From positions 5,456,001-5,520,000 of the forward strand of contig JASJZC010000007.1 in NCBI GenBank assembly GCA_037178855.1: DNA of 64,000 nt, given 5' to 3'. The position numbers and the translations under genes are program-made. Below are positions 62,238 to 64,000 of the stretch, one piece after another. Position 1 is the first letter of the stretch, and every line of letters begins with the position of its first letter. The stretch is from Oscheius sp. JU75. Lineage: Eukaryota; Nematoda; Chromadorea; Rhabditida; Rhabditidae. The notes beneath the pieces are model-generated. The model had not been told where the DNA came from. It saw only the letters and a list, made by a program, of their open reading frames with translations, and did not search any database.

Positions 62238-64000
62238 TTATTTGCGAACTGGATGATGATCGTGATGGCCGCCATCTGACTCCGTCACATGATCTGCTCC
62301 AGCTGAGAATTTAATGTTCCTAATATTCGAAAGACATACTTTTTGGCTGAATAATAGCATGACCGTGCTCGTCGTGTGTTTCGTCAGGATGACCGGCATC
62401 GCTGTGCGCTGTGTGAGATCCCACTTCCACAATCTGTATCGCAGCGTTATCTCTTTTGGCATGTTTTTTACCTCATGATGGGCTTCTTCGTGACTGTGAG
62501 AGCCACCCAGGATGTGAGGAGATAGTATCTCGACCAGCATCTTTTCTTCAGACGCAATACGTGGAGATAAAATGTGTGGAGACAAAACAACAACTCCTAA
62601 CGTCTCTCCAGACATGACGTGTGGAGATAGAAACTCTAGATAATGGGTAAATTAAACTATTTCACTCAGTTACTTGGACTGAGTACGAAGATAACAAGAG
62701 CTTCCGGGGAGAGAATTTTTGGCTCAAGGAAATGGGGAGTTAGAACCTCAGCTATCTGAATACATTTTTCTATTTGAAGCACAAGTTTAACGTACGAAAG
62801 CTTCCGGAATAAGGACCCAAGCTTGCAAGGCTCTCGGAGACAGTACTTCGGCCCTGAAAGCTCCAGGACTGAGAATTCGTGCCACCAACGCCGATGGAGA
62901 GAGAACTGTGGCAATGAAGGCTCTCGGAGACAATGTGTGTACCTGAAAGATAACTTCTTCAGGCCTGTTGTGTTCATACTGTGAGAGCTTCCGGATTGAT
63001 GATCTCCCCGACGAACGCTCTTGGGGACAAAGTTACAATCTCTAAAGCTGAACCCTGGTTGATGAAGTTCGTAAAAGCTATCGGCTGCAACGTGAGCCAT
63101 TCAACACCGGAGTGAGGCTCTCCTTCGGCACCATGACCTGCCTGTCTCTTCCGACGCCCTGAACTGATAACTTAGTCTTGCAGTTAGAAGGATCTAACCA
63201 GCCCAGAAGGGCCAATCCTTTCTTCCATGTTGAGCAATATGCCTGATCTGTTTTTCCACCCATTTGTCTTTTTCTTCTTTTGTCATAGCACCCAAAGCAG
63301 TCGTATTCATTCCTTGGCTGTTAGTAACTGAGCCTCATTTTACTCAAAACATTGGAAAACTCACATTTCTTATTGGAATACATGAGATCCATTTGTTCTT
63401 TGGTGAGATAGGCGTAACCGTATCGGTCAAAATCATCATTCTGTTCGTCACTGAAGGAGCGTTTGGCTCTGCAAGAATATTATAATCTGGTATGAATGTT
63501 TCAGTACCTTATCCAGTTGTGATCGTGCTTGCTCAGGTCTTGCATTAGAGGGTAGTGTACGTTATTCAGATCAGCCATTACACTTTTCATTGAAACCAGT
63601 GCTTTGTCTAATGCTTCAGAGCCTCCACTCAGCTCCAAGATCATTTCAAGCATATTTTGTTGATACCGTTTGTCGGAAGTGACAATCTGGAAAAGACAAC
63701 CATGTATGCATTAATCTTCCTCATGTTTATATGCAAGTGACCAGTTGACAGCCCCCGCGTTTTTGCTCCATTCGGCCGGCTTGGACAAACCGGTTGTTGA
63801 TTTTACGCACCCTTTCACTCAGCAGATCAACCTGGACACAATGTTTCGATACATTTTGACCTCAGTTGAAAGTTAACAAATAACCTACATCCAGCATATC
63901 CGGGACAGAGAAGAACCCATCGTCTTGGAAAGAGAATACAGTAGGAGACAGAAGACGGTTCTTTGTTTTCTTGTCTGGCAAGATGGAGAAAAGACGGGGA
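62238..64000 (-). CDS. MLT-10-like moulting cycle protein (5' end outside window)
   Basis: Part of a multi-exon nematode moulting-cycle (MLT-10/MLTN) protein. The 5' part reads [20 protein letters not shown] (63985-63920), then [60 protein letters not shown] and [20 protein letters not shown] ..[10 protein letters not shown] dibasic stretch RRKRQAG and then a tandem series of ~12-16-residue repeats follow ([49 protein letters not shown]; 63040-62500). The C-terminus is His-rich ([23 protein letters not shown]). The C. elegans mlt-10 family is secreted by hypodermis and needed for cuticle shedding. The signal peptide exon lies beyond 64000. Confidence 0.87.

Overview
This window is nuclear DNA from a nematode, most likely a chromadorean/rhabditid roundworm. 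Protein-coding genes lie close together on both strands and are split by many very short introns (typically 36-42 bp, GT..TTTCAG, a few GC..AG). Several start codons sit directly behind a TTTCAG-type acceptor, as expected for spliced-leader trans-splicing. The gene set is nematode-like: AVR-15-type glutamate-gated chloride channel, MLT-10-type moulting protein, EHBP-1, RGEF-1. I saw no convincing bacterial or viral genes, tRNA, rRNA or CRISPR. Gene models were built by hand from reading frames and splice sites, so exon edges can be off by a base or more.

Layout. 0-13 kb: a mitochondrial ABCB10-type half transporter (-, cut by the left edge), GPATCH3 (+), a TAF10 protein with a very long Gln/His-rich N-terminus (-), an atypical Rho-family GTPase (+), and a peroxisomal acyl-CoA synthetase/4CL-like enzyme ending in SKL (+). 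Behind it lies a decayed RTE-like reverse transcriptase, flanked by two related copies of the synthetase 3' end. 13-24 kb: RasGRP (rgef-1) and EHBP1 (ehbp-1), tandem on the - strand, then the ER chaperone RAP/LRPAP1 (+), ending in HQEL.

24-38 kb: a quiet stretch with a few doubtful small genes, then a GluCl channel (+), convergent with a CUB-like/LDLa single-pass membrane protein (-). These are followed by a DGAT2/MOGAT acyltransferase (+), a Cys-rich membrane protein of unknown role (+), a MIF4GD/CTIF-like translation factor (+), and poorly resolved - strand exons. 38-51 kb: a Pro/Gly/Cys-rich secreted protein with a TATA box, a 4.8 kb gene-free stretch, a Frizzled receptor (+), and two tandem CTR-type copper transporters (-).

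51-64 kb: kinesin light chain (+), a chromodomain protein followed closely by an unknown nuclear-looking gene (- strand, probable operon), a small membrane protein (-), a small secreted precursor (+), and an MLT-10-like protein with repeated LSP motifs (-, cut by the right edge). The genes are mostly independent housekeeping and signalling genes. Likely functional or regulatory links are the chromodomain operon, the copper-transporter pair, and possibly the GluCl/LDLa-protein neighbours.
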